A stretch of 64,000 nt of DNA, from the NCBI GenBank assembly GCA_046352935.1, contig JAXMGR010000012.1, forward strand, positions 62,001 through 126,000, written 5' to 3'. The stretch comes from CAYWMY01 sp046352935. GTDB lineage: Bacteria; Pseudomonadota; Gammaproteobacteria; Steroidobacterales; Steroidobacteraceae. Within the stretch, counting starts at the first letter, position 1, and each line of letters begins with the position of its first letter. The translations under genes and the position numbers were made by a program. Of the stretch, positions 24,539 to 33,919 are shown piece by piece. The notes beneath the pieces were generated by a model. It had not been told where the DNA came from. It did no database searches and was given only the letters and a program-made list of their open reading frames with translations.

Positions 24539-25533
24539 ACGCACCGCTGCTCGAGGTGGTCGACGTGACCGTCCGTTACCGCCTGCGTCATGGCGGGCGC
24601 ACGGTGACGCTCGATGCGCTGCGCGGGGTGTCGCTCGTCGTGCGTGCGGGTGAGTCGCTGGGCGTGGTCGGCGAGTCCGGCTCCGGCAAGTCGACGGTCG
24701 CGCGCGCCGCCCTCGGGCTCGTGCCGGCACACGGGGGATGCGTGCGATGGAGGGGGCAGTCGCTGGCGTCCCTGTCGCCACGCCGCCTTCGCGTTCTGCG
24801 CCGGGACTTTCAGCTCGTGTTCCAGGATCCCGCCGGATCGCTGAACCCGCGCTGGCCGGTGCTGCTCAGCGTGCGCGAACCGCTCGACGTGCACGAAACC
24901 CGGCAGCCCGCTGCGCTTCGCGACGAACAGGCTGTCGCCATGCTCGGACGCGTGGGGCTCGACGGACTCCGGGCGCGTTATCCGCACGAGCTTTCCGGCG
25001 GACAGTGCCAGCGGGCGGCCATCGCGCGCGCCATGGTGGCGAGACCCGCGCTGCTCGTCTGTGACGAGGCATTGAGCGCACTCGACGTGTCGGTCCAGCG
25101 TCAGGTCATGGACCTGCTGTCGTCGCTGCGTGCGGAGACCGGCGTCGCCTGCGTCTTCATCAGCCACAACCTCGCGGTCGTGCGACATCTCTGCACGCGC
25201 GTGGTCGTGATGTACCTCGGTCGCATCGTCGAGGCGGGGCCCGTCGAAGCGGTGTTCGGGGCGCCGTTGCATCCCTACACACGTGCGCTCCTCGACGCGG
25301 TGCCCACGCTGGACCCGGCGCGCGAACGGGCGCGCCGGCCGGCGCCCACGGCCGAAGGGCCGTCACCCATCGCTCCGCCGCGTGGCTGCGCCTTCAGCGG
25401 GCGGTGTCCGCGGGCGGTTGCGCGGTGCCACGAGGAGCGGCCCGGGCCCGACGGGGCCCCCGACGGCCGTGAGGTCTCCTGCCATCGGGCGTGGGAATGG
25501 CCCGAGGGGCTCCAATCGGCCCTCCCGGCCTGA
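24535..25533 (+). CDS. ABC transporter ATP-binding protein, OppF/DppF family
   Basis: 332-aa ATPase with Walker A GESGSGKST, Q-loop LVFQDPAGSLNPRW, signature LSGGQCQRAAIARAM and a Walker B ending CDEALSALD, where the usual DEPTSALD has Ala-Leu in place of Pro-Thr. Unlike its partner it keeps the C-terminal oligo/HPY domain (GCAFSGRCPRAVARCHEE, with the conserved Cys residues). It overlaps the preceding gene by 4 nt and ends the operon. Confidence 0.92.
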   Translation: MNAPLLEVVDVTVRYRLRHGGRTVTLDALRGVSLVVRAGESLGVVGESGSGKSTVARAALGLVPAHGGCVRWRGQSLASLSPRRLRVLRRDFQLVFQDPAGSLNPRWPVLLSVREPLDVHETRQPAALRDEQAVAMLGRVGLDGLRARYPHELSGGQCQRAAIARAMVARPALLVCDEALSALDVSVQRQVMDLLSSLRAETGVACVFISHNLAVVRHLCTRVVVMYLGRIVEAGPVEAVFGAPLHPYTRALLDAVPTLDPARERARRPAPTAEGPSPIAPPRGCAFSGRCPRAVARCHEERPGPDGAPDGREVSCHRAWEWPEGLQSALPA

Positions 25534-25667
25534 TCTGCGGTGCACCGGGACGGGCGGATGTGTAATGCGGGCACGCGACGGACGCGACGTGTGTCGCCGA
25601 TGCCGGGGCTCGGCTGGCAGGGGACGGGCGCTCCGGTATGCTTGTCGCACCTGAACGAGGTGTCCGC

Positions 25668-26927
25668 ATGACCCAGCCGAGATTCCGAGCCAGTTCCAGC
25701 CTGGAAAACGTCCGCTACGAGATCCGCGGGAGGCTGGCGCGCCGGGCTCACGAGATGGAGCGCATGGGCTACGAGATCCTGTCGCTGAACATCGGCAATC
25801 CCGGAGCCTTCGGTTTCCGCACGCCCGAGACCATGCGCCTCGCCATGATCGAGAACATGCCGGTGGCCGAGGGCTACTGCCACCAGAAGGGCATCTTCCC
25901 GGCCCGTGAGGCGGTGGTCATGCAGCAGCAGGACCGCGGTGTCCGCGGCGTGTCGGCCGACGATGTCTTCATCGGGAACGGTGTGTCCGAACTCATCGAC
26001 CTCACGCTGCGTGCGCTGCTGGAGCCAGGTGACGAGGTGCTGGTGCCGAGCCCGGACTATCCCCTGTGGTCGGCGGCCGTCACCTTGAACGGTGGTCGGG
26101 TCGTGCACTATCCCTGCCGCCCGGATCGCGGCTTCGAGCCGGACGTGGAGGAGGTGGCATCCCTCGTCACACGCCGCACGCGCGCGATCGTCGTCATCAA
26201 TCCCAACAACCCCACGGGTGCCGTGTATTCGCGCGAGACGCTCGCGGCACTCGCCCGGCTCGCCGAACGGCATGGCCTCGTCGTCTTCGCCGACGAGATC
26301 TACGACGGCATGACCTACGACGGAGCCGAGTTCGTGCCGATGGCCACGCTGGTCGGCGATACGCTGTGCTGCACGATGTCGGGCCTGTCGAAGGTCTATC
26401 GCGCCTGCGGATACCGGGTGGGCTGGGCCGTGTTCTCCGGCGCGCGGGAGCAGGCGCAGGAATACCTGCAGGGCGTGGAGCTGTTGAGCTCGCTGCGCCT
26501 GTGCAGCAACGTGCCGGGGCAGTGGGCCGTGCAGACCGCGCTCGGCGGGCACCAGAGCATCCGCGATCTCGTGGCACCGGGCGGGCGGCTGTACGAGTCG
26601 CGTCAGGCCATCATCGACGGCGTGCGTGCCAGCCGGTACCTGGAGGTCACGGCGCCGCGCGGGGCGCTCTACGCCTTCGTGCGCGTGCGCAGCGAACTGT
26701 TCGATGGCTTCGACGATCAGGCGTTCGCGATGGACCTGCTGGAACACAAGCACGTGCTCATCGCTCCGGGCGTGAGTTTCAACGTGCCTTACCGTGATCA
26801 TTTCCGGGTCACGAATCTGCCGACGGCGGAGACGCTGCGTCTCGTGTTCGGCCGCATCGGGGAACTGCTGGATTCCTGGGCCGCCGGCGAGACGGAGCGT
26901 TCGCAATCGCTGCGCGCCGTGAAGTGA
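25668..26927 (+). CDS. alaA: Pyridoxal-phosphate aminotransferase, AlaA type (glutamate-pyruvate)
   Basis: 419-aa class I/II aminotransferase. NIGNPGAFGF, VINPNNPTGAVYSRE and the PLP lysine in SGLSKVYRACGYRVGW (about residue 245) match E. coli AlaA closely, as does the N-terminus SSSLENVRYEIRGRLARRAHEM. It probably makes alanine from pyruvate and glutamate in the cytoplasm. The ATG at 25668 follows GAGGTG; the frame continues 10 codons upstream without a better start. It is apparently monocistronic. Confidence 0.92.
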   Translation: MTQPRFRASSSLENVRYEIRGRLARRAHEMERMGYEILSLNIGNPGAFGFRTPETMRLAMIENMPVAEGYCHQKGIFPAREAVVMQQQDRGVRGVSADDVFIGNGVSELIDLTLRALLEPGDEVLVPSPDYPLWSAAVTLNGGRVVHYPCRPDRGFEPDVEEVASLVTRRTRAIVVINPNNPTGAVYSRETLAALARLAERHGLVVFADEIYDGMTYDGAEFVPMATLVGDTLCCTMSGLSKVYRACGYRVGWAVFSGAREQAQEYLQGVELLSSLRLCSNVPGQWAVQTALGGHQSIRDLVAPGGRLYESRQAIIDGVRASRYLEVTAPRGALYAFVRVRSELFDGFDDQAFAMDLLEHKHVLIAPGVSFNVPYRDHFRVTNLPTAETLRLVFGRIGELLDSWAAGETERSQSLRAVK

Positions 26928-27051
26928 ACGCCGCCGGGCTCACGCGCTGAGCCACCGGCTGCCCCAGAATCGGGACCCGTGAAATCGACTGGCGGGGCGA
27001 CACTCCGCGGCGGCGCAACCGGCCGCCACGCTCGTTCCCCGGCCGGTCACC

Positions 27052-29748
27052 GTGATCCCGACACCGGACTGCGCCGCAGTGCCCCGACTCGATTCCGACA
27101 CCGTTCAGTACCTCGATTCCGGCGGCACGCTGCTCACGGCCAACCGCCGTCAGGCGCGGTTTCTGTTCGCGCGTCACGCGGAATCGATGATCGCGGCAGG
27201 TCGTCGCGCCTGGGAGACGCCGGCGATCCTGCCGATCGATGCCTGGCTCGCGGAGGCATTCCGTGCCGCGTCGACCGCGGGCGAGCGCCCGGCCCGGCGG
27301 CTGCTCGACGACGATTCCGTGCTGTGGCTGTGGCGCGAGGCGCTCGCCGCGGACCTGTCGGACACGCTGCAGGATGCCGCGGACCTGGCCCCGCTCGCGC
27401 GGCACGCGTGGCTCGCGCTGCGCCTCCATGGTGGCAGCCGCCGGATGTTGTCGGCTGCGTCGTCGGCCGGAGACCAGCGCCTGTTCCTGCGCTGGATGTG
27501 CCACGTCGAGGACCGGCTGGAGGAAGTGGGGGCGGTGGATGCCGCACTGCTGCGGCTCGAGGCCGCGGCGCACGCCGGCGACCTCGCGGCCCGCCCCATC
27601 ATGCTCTGCGGCCTCGATGAGGCGACACCCGGGCTTCGCGGCTTCGCCGCTGCACTGTCCGCGGGTGGCGGGCGCATCGCACCGCGCTGGCATCCGATGC
27701 CTGCGGTCGTTCACGAACTGGCGGCAGCGGATCCGGAATCCGAACTCGAGGCGGCGCTGGACTGGCTGCACGAGCGTCTCTGCGCCGATGCGGCAGGCCA
27801 TTACGCCCTCGTCGTGCCGGACCTCCGGGCCCGGCGCTCCGAGGTCGAGCGACGACTCGCTGCGGCCCTGCAGCCCTCGCTGGAGCTGCCGGGCACCCTG
27901 GAACACGCCCGCGTCTTCGACATGGCGGGCGGCGAACCGCTCGCTGCGCAGGGCATCGTCGCCACGGCTCTCGGACTGCTGCGCCTCGGGCGTGCACCGA
28001 TCCCGTTCGATGCCCTGACACAGCTGCTGCGCAGTCCTTTCATCGCGGGTGCGGAGGTCGAGGAAGCCGCCCGTGCCGCGCTCGACCACGGATTGCGTGC
28101 TGCCGGGCGCGCCGGGGTGACACCCGCCGAACTCATGCTGGCGGCGCGGGCCGGAGGCTGTGCGCAGCTGGTGTCCCTGCTCGAAACTCACCTCGGTCTG
28201 CTCGATTCAGTCACGCTTACGGCACTGCTGGACCGGCACGTCGACAGTGTCGGGCGCATCCTCGAGGCCTGGGGCTGGCCCGGGCCCGGTGTGGTGACGG
28301 GCGATGTCGTGCAGGCAGCCGAGGAGTGGCGTACACGCCTCCGCGCGCTGGCGTCGAATGCATCGCTCGCCGGCAGCCTCAGCTGGCCGGCGGCCGTCAC
28401 CGAGGTCGCCCGGCGCTGCCGGGCACCGTTCCAGCCCGAGCGCGGCCTGCCCAGACTGCTCGTCCTCGACTCGCTCGAGGACGTGGGCGTTCCGCTCGAA
28501 GGCCTGTGCGTGCTGGGGCTGAATGCAGACACCTGGCCCCGGTCCTCGTCGCCGGACCCCTTCCTGCCGATCGACCTGCAGCGCAGGCTCGGCATGGAGG
28601 CCGCGACGCCTGCCGGAAGGCTGCTCCAGGCGCAGCGGGTCCAGGCCGCATGGCTGCGAGCGACGCGGGAACTGGTCGTCGCGTGGCCGCGCCGACGCGA
28701 CGACAGCCCCGCGGCACGGTCACCACTGCTGCCCGTCGCGGCGTCACTCCCGCCGGTCACCGCCCTTATCCGACGCGCGGAATCGCGCTTCGCGGAGCGC
28801 CGGCTCGAGCGGCTGGCGCCGGACGCCGCTCCACCCCTGGAGCGGGTGCGGGTACGTGGCGGCGCGCGCCTCGTGGAACTGCAGGCGCAGTGTCCTTTTC
28901 GTGCATTCGCGGAATTGCGGCTCGGTGCAGTGCCCCTGGAGGAGCCCGAGGCCGGGGTATCGAAGACGCTCCGGGGGCGGCTCCTGCACGAGGCGCTGCG
29001 GTCCTTCTGGGAGACGGTACGCGCGAGCCGTCAACTGCGCGCACTCGGTGCAGCGGACGTCGAGGAATTGGTCCGGCGCGCCACGGACGGTGCCGCGGCG
29101 CGGCTCGACCTGCGGCGCGCGGGCACCCGTGCGGCCGCACTCGAGCTCGAATGGCAGCGTGCCGCCGTCACGCACCTGGTCGATGCCGATCTCGCGCGCC
29201 CGGATTTCGAAGTCGACGCGACCGAGCGTGCCTTCGATGCAACGGTCGCGGGGGTCACGCTGTCGCTGCGGGTCGATCGTGTCGATCGCGTCGGGGATCG
29301 GTGGGTACTCGTCGACTACAAGACGGCGCGGCGTGTCTCGGTGCGGCAATGGACAGGCCCGCGTCCGGAGGCGCCGCAACTGCCGCTTTACGCGCTGACT
29401 TACGCGCCGGATGTGGCCGGCATCGCATTTGCCGTCGCCGCGCGTGATGAGGGCCGGATCCGGGGCCTGGCGGCCGATGCGGCCCTGCTGGGCGCCGATG
29501 CCGACATCGCGCGGCTCGACGCGCGTGTCCCCGAAGCCGGCGACTGGAACGCCCTGCGCGAGCGCTGGCAGGACGTGCTCGCCGGACTCGTGGCGCGATA
29601 TGCCGCGGGCGATGCGGAGGTGGCCCCCCTGAAGCATGCGACCTGCAGGAACTGCCATCTGGCCTCGCTGTGTCGCGTCCGGCAGGTATCGGACGACGTC
29701 CTTGCCGAGGTCGATGACGTGTCCGCGACGGAGCTCGACGATGGTTGA
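27052..29748 (+). CDS. AddB-like / PD-(D/E)XK nuclease DNA-repair protein
   Basis: 898-aa protein that pairs with the following AddA-like helicase to form a probable RecBCD-type double-strand-break repair complex. The N-terminal half is a degenerate UvrD-like helicase fold with no Walker A (LLTANRRQARFL stands where a P-loop would be). The C-terminal ~250 residues are a RecB-family nuclease (WVLVDYKTARRV, D and K catalytic). Cys residues in QCPFRAFAELRLG and CRNCHLASLC could hold a 4Fe-4S cluster as in AddB. The GTG start at 27052 is the earliest sensible one but uncertain. It overlaps the next gene by 8 nt. Confidence 0.83.
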   Translation: MIPTPDCAAVPRLDSDTVQYLDSGGTLLTANRRQARFLFARHAESMIAAGRRAWETPAILPIDAWLAEAFRAASTAGERPARRLLDDDSVLWLWREALAADLSDTLQDAADLAPLARHAWLALRLHGGSRRMLSAASSAGDQRLFLRWMCHVEDRLEEVGAVDAALLRLEAAAHAGDLAARPIMLCGLDEATPGLRGFAAALSAGGGRIAPRWHPMPAVVHELAAADPESELEAALDWLHERLCADAAGHYALVVPDLRARRSEVERRLAAALQPSLELPGTLEHARVFDMAGGEPLAAQGIVATALGLLRLGRAPIPFDALTQLLRSPFIAGAEVEEAARAALDHGLRAAGRAGVTPAELMLAARAGGCAQLVSLLETHLGLLDSVTLTALLDRHVDSVGRILEAWGWPGPGVVTGDVVQAAEEWRTRLRALASNASLAGSLSWPAAVTEVARRCRAPFQPERGLPRLLVLDSLEDVGVPLEGLCVLGLNADTWPRSSSPDPFLPIDLQRRLGMEAATPAGRLLQAQRVQAAWLRATRELVVAWPRRRDDSPAARSPLLPVAASLPPVTALIRRAESRFAERRLERLAPDAAPPLERVRVRGGARLVELQAQCPFRAFAELRLGAVPLEEPEAGVSKTLRGRLLHEALRSFWETVRASRQLRALGAADVEELVRRATDGAAARLDLRRAGTRAAALELEWQRAAVTHLVDADLARPDFEVDATERAFDATVAGVTLSLRVDRVDRVGDRWVLVDYKTARRVSVRQWTGPRPEAPQLPLYALTYAPDVAGIAFAVAARDEGRIRGLAADAALLGADADIARLDARVPEAGDWNALRERWQDVLAGLVARYAAGDAEVAPLKHATCRNCHLASLCRVRQVSDDVLAEVDDVSATELDDG

Positions 29749-32700
29749 TCACGACGCAGTGGCCGACTGGCGGGCCCGGCAGGTCGCCGTCGATCCGGAT
29801 CGCTCGGTGATCGTCCAGGCTCCTGCGGGCTCCGGCAAGACGGCGCTGCTGGTCGAGCGCTTCCTGCGCCTGCTCGCGCGTGTCGACGAACCCGAGCAGA
29901 TACTGGCGATCACTTTCACCCGCAAGGCTGCCGCCGAGATGCGCGAGCGGATCGCGGCCGCCATCGATGCGGCCGCGGCGCCGCCCGGCCCCGGGGCGAC
30001 GTCCCACGAGTGCGAGTTGCGTGCTCTCGCGCGGAAAGCCCGCGAGCACGGCGAGGTGCGCGGCTGGTGCCTCGATCTGCAGCTCTCGAGGCTGCGCATC
30101 ATGACCATCGATGCGCTGGGTCACTGGCTCGCGCGGCATCAGCCCGTCCACGCGCGGCTGGGATGCGATCCGGAGCTGGTGAAGGATCCGGCGCCGCTGT
30201 ATCGGGAGGCGGCGCAGCGAACCGTCGCGGCGCTGGAATTCGATGCCGCGTTCGCGCCGGCGCTGGAATCCGTGATCCGGCTGCTCGACGGTGACATCGC
30301 GCGAACAGTGCAGCAGATCGCCGCGCTCCTCGCCCGGCGCGACCTGTGGTTGCCGCGGCTGCTCGCGGCCCGCGGCAGTGCAGACCGGCGTGCGGCCAGC
30401 GAGGACCTGCGGGCCGCGGTGATCGTCGATGAACTCCAGGCGGCGCGCGACGCGCTGCCGGAGATGGCTTTGCGTCGGCTGATCGGTGAGGTCATCGCCG
30501 GGGTGCTCGTCGACACGCCGGTGGGTGGCAGGCTGGAGGCCCTGCGCGGCTCGTCGGAGTTGCCGGCGGCCGCCGTCGAGGATCTATCGAAATGGCGGGC
30601 GCTCACCCGCCTGCTCCTGACGGGGGAGGGCACGCCACGCCGGAAGCTGACGGTCCGGGAGGGCTTTCCTCCCTCGGCCCGGTCGCTGAAGAGCGAGGCG
30701 CTCGATCTGATCGCAACGCTGACCGCGGACACCGACGCGCTCCTGGCGCTGCGGCGCATCGGCGACCTGCCGGCGCCGCGGTACCCGGACTCCGAGTGGC
30801 AGCAGATCGAAGCACTCGAAGAGGTGCTGATCCGTGCGGCGGCCGAGCTGCAGCAGGTGTTCGCGGCACAGGGGCGGATCGACCACGCTGCCGTCGCCGC
30901 TGCCGCGCGCGATGCTCTCGGGACGGAGGATGAACCCGCCGAGCTGATGCTGATGCTCGACTACCGAGTCCATCACCTGCTCGTCGACGAGTTCCAGGAC
31001 ACGTCCGCCGCCCAGTCGGCACTCCTGCGGCGGCTGGTCGGCGAGTGGAGCGGGCGAGACGGTCGCTCGCTGTTCTGCGTGGGTGATCCCATGCAGTCCA
31101 TCTACGGATTCCGCGAGGCGGAGGTCGGGCTGTTCCTCGAGGCTCGTCGCCACGGTGTCGGCAGTGTGCGGCTGGAGAACGTGACGCTCGCCGCGAACTT
31201 CCGTTCGTCGCCGTCGGTGCTGGAGTGGATCAATGCCGGATTCTCGCGGCTGCTTCCGCCGCGGGATGATTTTGCGCGCGGAGCCGTCGCGCACGCGCCC
31301 TGCGTCGCAACGAGGTCCGACCGTGCGGGTGACGGGGTCCGTGTGCACGCGTTCGTGGACGCGGACGAGACGACAGCAGCACAGCGTGTCGTGGACGTGG
31401 TGCGGGAGTCCCTGCAGGGCGACGATGGAGGGGGGCGGTCGGTCGCGATCCTCGTGCGGTCGCGCGGATCTTTGCCGCCGATCCTCGAGGCACTGGGACG
31501 CGCCGGAATCGCCTGGCGCGGCGTCGACGTGGAGAGTCTCGCCGATCGCATGGCCGTGCGCGACGTGGTCGCGCTCGCGTGTGCGCTGCTGCACAGCGGC
31601 GACCGTACTGCATGGCTCTCCGTGCTGCGTGCGCCCTGGTGCGGAGTCGCGCTCGCGGACCTCGAGGTGATCGCCGACGCGGCGGTGCGGACGGTCCCGG
31701 ACCTGCTCGGCGCGGAAGAACTCCCGGCGAGACTGTCGCCGGACGGTGCGCTGCGGGTGCAGAGACTCCGTGAGGCGCTCGAGCCCGTCGTCCGGGACCG
31801 CGGCCGGACGACGCTCGGCACCTGGTTGCAGAGCGCATGGCTCGCGCTGGATGGGCCGGCCACGGTGGAGGCCCCCGGGGATCTGCGCAACCTCCGCCTG
31901 TGTTTCGCGGCTTTCGACCAGCTCGAGCGCGAGTGTGGACCGCAGCCCGAGGCCTCCGAACTGGAGGCCGCGGTCCGGCGTGTGCAGGCATCCTCGGGCG
32001 AAGCCGCCGAGGCGTCGGTCGACGTCATGACGATCCACCGGGCGAAGGGGCTCGAGTTCGACGTCGTGATCATGCCGGATCTGGATCGCACGGCGAGGAA
32101 GGGCGAGGGGCCGCTTCTGCAATGGCAGGCCGTGACAGCGCGTGGAGGTGCTGCCGGCGTGCTGTTCGCGCCCCGCCCGTCGGTGCACGAACGCGAGAAT
32201 CGGCGACGATCAGCCGAGGTCGGTCTTCATGCCTGGCTCGGCGGGCTCGACTCGGATCGCGGGCGCTACGAACTCGGCCGACTGGCGTATGTCGCCACCA
32301 CGCGCGCGCGACGGCGGCTGCATCTCATTGGGCGCGTCGCGTCGCGCGGCGCCGGTGACGGTCGCCGGGAACTCGTGCCGCCGTCGGAGCGCTCCCTGCT
32401 GGGCGTGCTGTGGCCTGCCGTCGAGTGCGAGTTCTCGGCTGCCCTCGGCGCCATGGCCAGCAGTGCCTCGAACGCACCGGACACGGCGCAATCCCGGGCG
32501 CCGGGCGCTGACGCAATCGCGCGGCTGCGGCTTCCCGTGAACCCGCCGCCGGCACTGCCGGACGTACCGCGTCCGGTCCTGGCACTGCGCGCGATCGCGG
32601 GCGGTGTCGTGCAGCCCGCGTTCGACTGGGCCGGGGAACTGGCCGGCCGGATCGGCACGGTTCTCCATGCGGAGCTGCATCGGATCTGCCGCGGGGAACT

Positions 32701-33163
32701 CGGCATCGAGCAGTGTCGGCTGCCGGCGCGCAAGGAGATCTGGCGGCAGGAGCTGCTGGCTGCGGGTGTCGCATCCGCTGCCGTTCCCGAGGCGGTGGCG
32801 CGCGTCGGGAACGCGCTCGCGACGATGCAGAACGATCCTCTGGGCCGGCGACTACTGTCGCGTGACTGGTCCGAACAGGGGAGTGAGTTCGCGCTGTCGG
32901 GGGTCATAGAGGGGCGTCTCGTCAGTGTCCGGATCGATCGCACGTTCGTCGATGCCGACGGGTGCCGATGGATCGTCGACTGGAAGTCGAGCCGCCACGA
33001 GGGTGGCGAGCTCGATTCCTTCCTGCAGAACGAAATGTCGCGCCATGCGTCCCAGCTGCGGCTGTACGCCGAACTGCTCCGTGAGATCGACGGCCGTCCG
33101 CAGCGAATCGGGTTGTACTTTCCGGCGCTGGCCCGCTGGTGCGAGTACCGGTCCGACGCATGA
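29741..33163 (+). CDS. UvrD/AddA-like ATP-dependent helicase-nuclease
   Basis: 1140-aa superfamily 1A helicase with a C-terminal nuclease. Motif I is APAGSGKTALLVERFLRLL (about residues 25-43), motif Ia ITFTRKAAAEMRERI, motif II LLVDEFQDTS (about 415), motif III FCVGDPMQSIYGFREAE, motif V MTIHRAKGLEFDVV and motif VI YVATTRARRRLHL. The nuclease motif CRWIVDWKSSRHEG lies near residue 1075. With the preceding protein it would unwind and resect broken DNA ends, replacing RecBCD. The start is set by the 8-nt overlap. The gene converges on the outer-membrane protein gene with only 7 nt between stops. Confidence 0.9.
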   Translation: MVDHDAVADWRARQVAVDPDRSVIVQAPAGSGKTALLVERFLRLLARVDEPEQILAITFTRKAAAEMRERIAAAIDAAAAPPGPGATSHECELRALARKAREHGEVRGWCLDLQLSRLRIMTIDALGHWLARHQPVHARLGCDPELVKDPAPLYREAAQRTVAALEFDAAFAPALESVIRLLDGDIARTVQQIAALLARRDLWLPRLLAARGSADRRAASEDLRAAVIVDELQAARDALPEMALRRLIGEVIAGVLVDTPVGGRLEALRGSSELPAAAVEDLSKWRALTRLLLTGEGTPRRKLTVREGFPPSARSLKSEALDLIATLTADTDALLALRRIGDLPAPRYPDSEWQQIEALEEVLIRAAAELQQVFAAQGRIDHAAVAAAARDALGTEDEPAELMLMLDYRVHHLLVDEFQDTSAAQSALLRRLVGEWSGRDGRSLFCVGDPMQSIYGFREAEVGLFLEARRHGVGSVRLENVTLAANFRSSPSVLEWINAGFSRLLPPRDDFARGAVAHAPCVATRSDRAGDGVRVHAFVDADETTAAQRVVDVVRESLQGDDGGGRSVAILVRSRGSLPPILEALGRAGIAWRGVDVESLADRMAVRDVVALACALLHSGDRTAWLSVLRAPWCGVALADLEVIADAAVRTVPDLLGAEELPARLSPDGALRVQRLREALEPVVRDRGRTTLGTWLQSAWLALDGPATVEAPGDLRNLRLCFAAFDQLERECGPQPEASELEAAVRRVQASSGEAAEASVDVMTIHRAKGLEFDVVIMPDLDRTARKGEGPLLQWQAVTARGGAAGVLFAPRPSVHERENRRRSAEVGLHAWLGGLDSDRGRYELGRLAYVATTRARRRLHLIGRVASRGAGDGRRELVPPSERSLLGVLWPAVECEFSAALGAMASSASNAPDTAQSRAPGADAIARLRLPVNPPPALPDVPRPVLALRAIAGGVVQPAFDWAGELAGRIGTVLHAELHRICRGELGIEQCRLPARKEIWRQELLAAGVASAAVPEAVARVGNALATMQNDPLGRRLLSRDWSEQGSEFALSGVIEGRLVSVRIDRTFVDADGCRWIVDWKSSRHEGGELDSFLQNEMSRHASQLRLYAELLREIDGRPQRIGLYFPALARWCEYRSDA

Positions 33164-33170
33164 TGCCGAT

Positions 33171-33911
33171 TCAGAACTCGTACTCTGCCTGAAGTCGGAA
33201 GGTGACGTCCGGTGTCGCTGCGGTCAGGCCGAAGAGCATCGCCGCGTTGTAGGCGATGGTGTGGTGATCGCTCGTCGAGAACTTCCCGAACACGGCCGGG
33301 CCGACGCGATGCTCCTGCTCGCGTGCGGGAGCCCACTCGTCCCATCGGCCCAGGTCACCGAAGGCCTGCATGCCGTACTCGAACTCGCGCCGCCAGCGGT
33401 ACTTGACCTGGAGCTGGTAGCCCAGCTCGGTCTCTTCGGGCTCGTCCGAATGGAACATCCGCTCGAACAGCAGGTTGGCATTCAGCTGGAAGCGACCCCA
33501 GTCGCGCTGGAACAGCGGACCCCACTTGGCCTCATAGCCTTCGGCACGATCGCGCGGGCGCTCGAGTTCGAGCAGGAACCCGATGTCGACCGGCAGCTGG
33601 CCGGACTCGGTCAGCTGGAACTTGTTCTCCCACTCGATCGCTTCGTAGCGCAGCTTCTCACCACTTTCCTTCTCGAACTTCACGTACAGCTCCGTGAACC
33701 AGCGCTTCGCGGCGCCGAGACCGAAGCCGATGCTGCCAGCGCTCCTGCTCTCGCCACCGGCGTCGTTGTCGCCGGCCGAGCCCATCTTGAGATCGAGCTC
33801 ACGCTCACCGTACTCGACGTTCGGTGTGTAGACGTAGTCCGCCGGACCGGCATGGGCGGAGGCAGCGACGAGCAGCAGCGCGCACGCTGCCAGGGGAGCC
33901 GATCGATTCAT
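33171..33911 (-). CDS. Predicted outer-membrane beta-barrel protein in iron operon
   Basis: 246-aa protein with a signal peptide (residues 1-21, LAACALLLVAASAHA) and a mature part of alternating amphipathic strands rich in aromatic residues (WFTELYVKFEKE, FQLNANLLFERMF, LGYQLQVKYRWR). It ends in a C-terminal aromatic (RLQAEYEF), the usual barrel-assembly signal. I do not recognise a named family. It is the last of three genes with FTR1 and a cupredoxin (8-nt gap), so a role in iron or copper movement across the outer membrane is inferred. Confidence 0.75.
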   Translation of the reverse strand: MNRSAPLAACALLLVAASAHAGPADYVYTPNVEYGERELDLKMGSAGDNDAGGESRSAGSIGFGLGAAKRWFTELYVKFEKESGEKLRYEAIEWENKFQLTESGQLPVDIGFLLELERPRDRAEGYEAKWGPLFQRDWGRFQLNANLLFERMFHSDEPEETELGYQLQVKYRWRREFEYGMQAFGDLGRWDEWAPAREQEHRVGPAVFGKFSTSDHHTIAYNAAMLFGLTAATPDVTFRLQAEYEF

Positions 33912-33919
33912 GGATGACC

